Shown here one piece after another: positions 22,167 through 23,803 of a stretch of 23,803 nucleotides of DNA. A program made the translations under genes and the position numbers. The stretch covers positions 1 to 23,803 of the forward strand of contig JBDREF010000235.1 in the NCBI GenBank assembly GCA_043820045.1, written 5' to 3'. The DNA is from JBDREF01 sp043820045 (GTDB lineage: Bacteria; Planctomycetota; Phycisphaerae; Sedimentisphaerales; Anaerobacaceae). Position 1 is the first letter of the stretch, and each line of letters opens with the position of its first letter. Below the pieces are notes generated by a model. That model ran no database searches, was not told the DNA's origin, and saw nothing but the letters and a program-made list of their open reading frames with translations.

Positions 22167-23621
22167 ATGATCGAGAGACTGCACAAAGAAACGTTGCGGC
22201 CAATTCGCGGTCGGGCTTTTCTGCTCGTCATGCGGGTACTCGTGCTGCACTTTTTTCTCGTCTGTGCCGTTTATGCCGAACCGCTGACATTGCCGCTCGA
22301 ACAGCGGCCCGAATGGCTGCAACGCGACGGGATTGTAATGGCGGGCAGTTGGGAACCGCTGCCTTTCCGCGTTCGGCGCGACGGCAGCGACGGATACACA
22401 CCGACCGCCGAACAGCGTGCTGCGTACATGAAGGAGCACAGCAGTGAGATGGTCGCTGAGCTGAAGGCCCTTGGCGTGAATTTCGTCATGATGCACTGCT
22501 ACAAGGGCGCGGGTCTTGCGGCCGAGCGTCAAAGTATGGCCGATGCAGTCGAGTTCGCCCGGCTGTGCCGCGAGTCCAGCCTTCGCGTGGGCGTTTACAA
22601 CTACAGCGGGGCCTTCCTCTGGGAGCCATTGTTCGAAGAGACGCCGCAGGCCGCAGACTGGGTGCTGCTCGGTGAGAACGGAAAACCCATGACCTACGGT
22701 TCCGCGACGTATCGCTACCGCTGGAACCGCAACCATCCCGACGCCCAGAAGTTCTATCGGCGGCTCGTTCGATTCGCCGTAGAGGATATCGGAGCGGACC
22801 TGCTGCACTTCGACAACTACGGGTACGGCCCGGGCCGGGACTCCAACTCCGTTCAGCGGTTCCGCGATTATCTCGAAGAGACCTTCACCGCCGAGGAGCT
22901 AAAGGAAATGGGCGTCAGTGATTTGAATGCCATGCAGCCGCCCATGACTTCTCAGCCGGAGAGTATGCTGCGCCGGGCGTGGCTGGATTTTTCGTGCCGG
23001 TCGCTGGGCGATTCTTATCACGACATGAGCCGGTATGCCCGTACGCTTCGCAGCGACATTCTCATCGAGTGCAACCCCGGAGGTCCGGGCGACCGGATTC
23101 GTCCCCCGGTGGACCACGGGCGACTTCTTGCGGGCGGCGAGGCCTTCTGGGACGAAGGCAGGGCTCCCGGTTATTATGACGGACAACTGCGCACGCGCAT
23201 ACGCACGTACAAAGTCGCCCGGCGGATGGATAACATCGCTTTTGCATATACCACGACGCCCCTTGAGATGGCCGAGTCCATGGCATTCAATCGCGACTGT
23301 CTCGGGTGCATCTGCTGGTTCGAATACGCCCGGCTCGTCGCCAAACCCGGCTCGGACGCCCCTGTTTCCGAAACTCTCGCGCCCTTCATTAGCTTCTTTC
23401 ATTCGCGCCGCGATTTGCTGCGGCAAGCCGAGGTCGTTGCCGACGTGGCGGTTCTGCGCAGCTTCCCGTCGCAGGTATTCGCCGATTCCGACTGCGCCGC
23501 CCTCACCCATCGAGTCGAGCAGGCTATGATTGAGAACCGGATTTGTTTCCAGATAATTTACGACCAGCACCTCGGCGATCTTGGTCGTCACGTTCGCTGT
23601 TCCAAAGGTGCGGGTGTATGA
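22167..23621 (+). CDS. Secreted TIM-barrel glycoside-hydrolase-like protein, apparently truncated
   Basis: Protein of 484 residues with a signal peptide (about 1-37, ending near CAVYA) after a strong AGGAGG site 8 nt upstream of the ATG. The body resembles uncharacterised exported glycoside-hydrolase-like TIM barrels: ALGVNFVMMHCYKG, GVYNYSGAFLW and LLHFDNYGYGPG are strand-end motifs, and the Asp in HFDNYG is a candidate catalytic acid. The protein reads normally as far as QIIYDQHLGDL (about residue 472), then changes to GRHVRCSKGAGV and stops. Relatives I recall continue into a further domain, so the C-terminus looks lost by deletion or frameshift. Another frame remains open across this junction. 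Substrate unknown. Confidence 0.65.
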   Translation: MIERLHKETLRPIRGRAFLLVMRVLVLHFFLVCAVYAEPLTLPLEQRPEWLQRDGIVMAGSWEPLPFRVRRDGSDGYTPTAEQRAAYMKEHSSEMVAELKALGVNFVMMHCYKGAGLAAERQSMADAVEFARLCRESSLRVGVYNYSGAFLWEPLFEETPQAADWVLLGENGKPMTYGSATYRYRWNRNHPDAQKFYRRLVRFAVEDIGADLLHFDNYGYGPGRDSNSVQRFRDYLEETFTAEELKEMGVSDLNAMQPPMTSQPESMLRRAWLDFSCRSLGDSYHDMSRYARTLRSDILIECNPGGPGDRIRPPVDHGRLLAGGEAFWDEGRAPGYYDGQLRTRIRTYKVARRMDNIAFAYTTTPLEMAESMAFNRDCLGCICWFEYARLVAKPGSDAPVSETLAPFISFFHSRRDLLRQAEVVADVAVLRSFPSQVFADSDCAALTHRVEQAMIENRICFQIIYDQHLGDLGRHVRCSKGAGV

Positions 23622-23676
23622 AATCGCCGTGGTGAAGATGAAATAACGCCCCCCTGCCGGGTAAGATGCCAAGTGC

Positions 23677-23802
23677 CTACGGCTCCGCCTCCGCCTCGTC
23701 AATGATCGCCTTTGCGATGTTGTTTATGACGGTGCGGCTCTGGCCGTTCGTGTTGTTGACAAGAATGGAGAATATGTAATCGCCCTGTGCCGTGCTGCAT
23801 AC
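23677..23802 (-). CDS. C-terminus of a probable D-Ala-D-Ala carboxypeptidase (PBP4/DacB type), partial
   Basis: The last 41 codons of a minus-strand gene that enters from the right edge, ending in a TAG at 23677-23679. The visible residues include GDYIFSILVNNTNG followed by a helix (VINNIAKAIIDEAEAEP). A beta-strand of this FSILVNN form followed by a final helix is typical of the end of peptidase family S13 (PBP4/DacB) enzymes, which trim peptidoglycan stem peptides. The assignment rests on this short segment only. The gene converges on the truncated glycoside-hydrolase-like gene, with 55 nt between the two stops and no clear terminator. Confidence 0.5.
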   Translation of the reverse strand, partial: VCSTAQGDYIFSILVNNTNGQSRTVINNIAKAIIDEAEAEP

Positions 23803-23803
23803 G

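Noticed and set aside
21957..22808. Minus-strand frame of 283 codons
   Set aside because: Crosses the end of the MetE-like gene and the start of the secreted hydrolase-like gene in antisense; no motif.
22899..23702. Minus-strand frame of 267 codons at the right end
   Set aside because: Mostly a shadow of the hydrolase-like gene. Its first 50 codons (including TTAISYTRTFGTANVTTKIAE) overlap the odd junction and are mentioned there only as context.

Overview
The window is bacterial and fits best with a Planctomycetota genome, probably Phycisphaerae or Sedimentisphaerales-like. This is an inference from gene content: an NfeD/NfeD/FloA cluster with a proline-rich membrane protein, a fused FGE-type/sialidase exoprotein, a secreted TIM-barrel glycoside-hydrolase-like protein, a TPR-rich protein and small conserved proteins of unknown function. 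The core genes look GC-rich. No rRNA, tRNA, CRISPR array or transposase gene was seen.

Left accessory region (1 to about 3900). A MntA/HepT toxin-antitoxin pair overlaps by ATGA and lies between two copies of a 17-bp direct repeat. About 400 bp of mosaic dispersed repeats follow. Then comes a compact restriction-modification cassette: a small XRE controller protein with a candidate C-box operator over its promoter, a Dam/DpnM-type adenine methyltransferase, and a MutH/Sau3AI-like endonuclease. A second DNA methyltransferase with an unusual HPPY motif starts 5 nt after the endonuclease. Fragments of one dispersed element stand in inverted orientation on either side of this cassette.

Central chromosomal region (3960 to 10735, all plus strand). 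It holds a class I aminotransferase, a Na/phosphate cotransporter with a PhoU-like tail, a long membrane serine protease NfeD, a short NfeD, a FloA-type flotillin and a membrane-anchored proline-rich protein. The last four are closely spaced and look like one membrane-organisation operon.

Minus-strand block (11220 to 16530). A TPR protein stands alone. A likely operon reads from right to left: an 88-residue conserved protein, a secreted FGE-like/sialidase fusion, a DJ-1/PfpI protein and a single-domain response regulator. It diverges from the plus-strand operon across a 99-bp gap that carries a TATAAT box and a perfect 14-bp palindrome.

Right plus-strand operon (16630 to 22023, perhaps to 23621). 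It holds a soluble histidine kinase with no sensor domain, two overlapping CNNM/CorC-type transporters, a GT-C membrane glycosyltransferase, a short MetE-like zinc protein and a secreted glycoside-hydrolase-like protein that appears truncated. The window ends inside a convergent gene whose C-terminus resembles a PBP4-type D-Ala-D-Ala carboxypeptidase. The kinase and the response regulator may be partners encoded at opposite ends of the divergent pair of operons.
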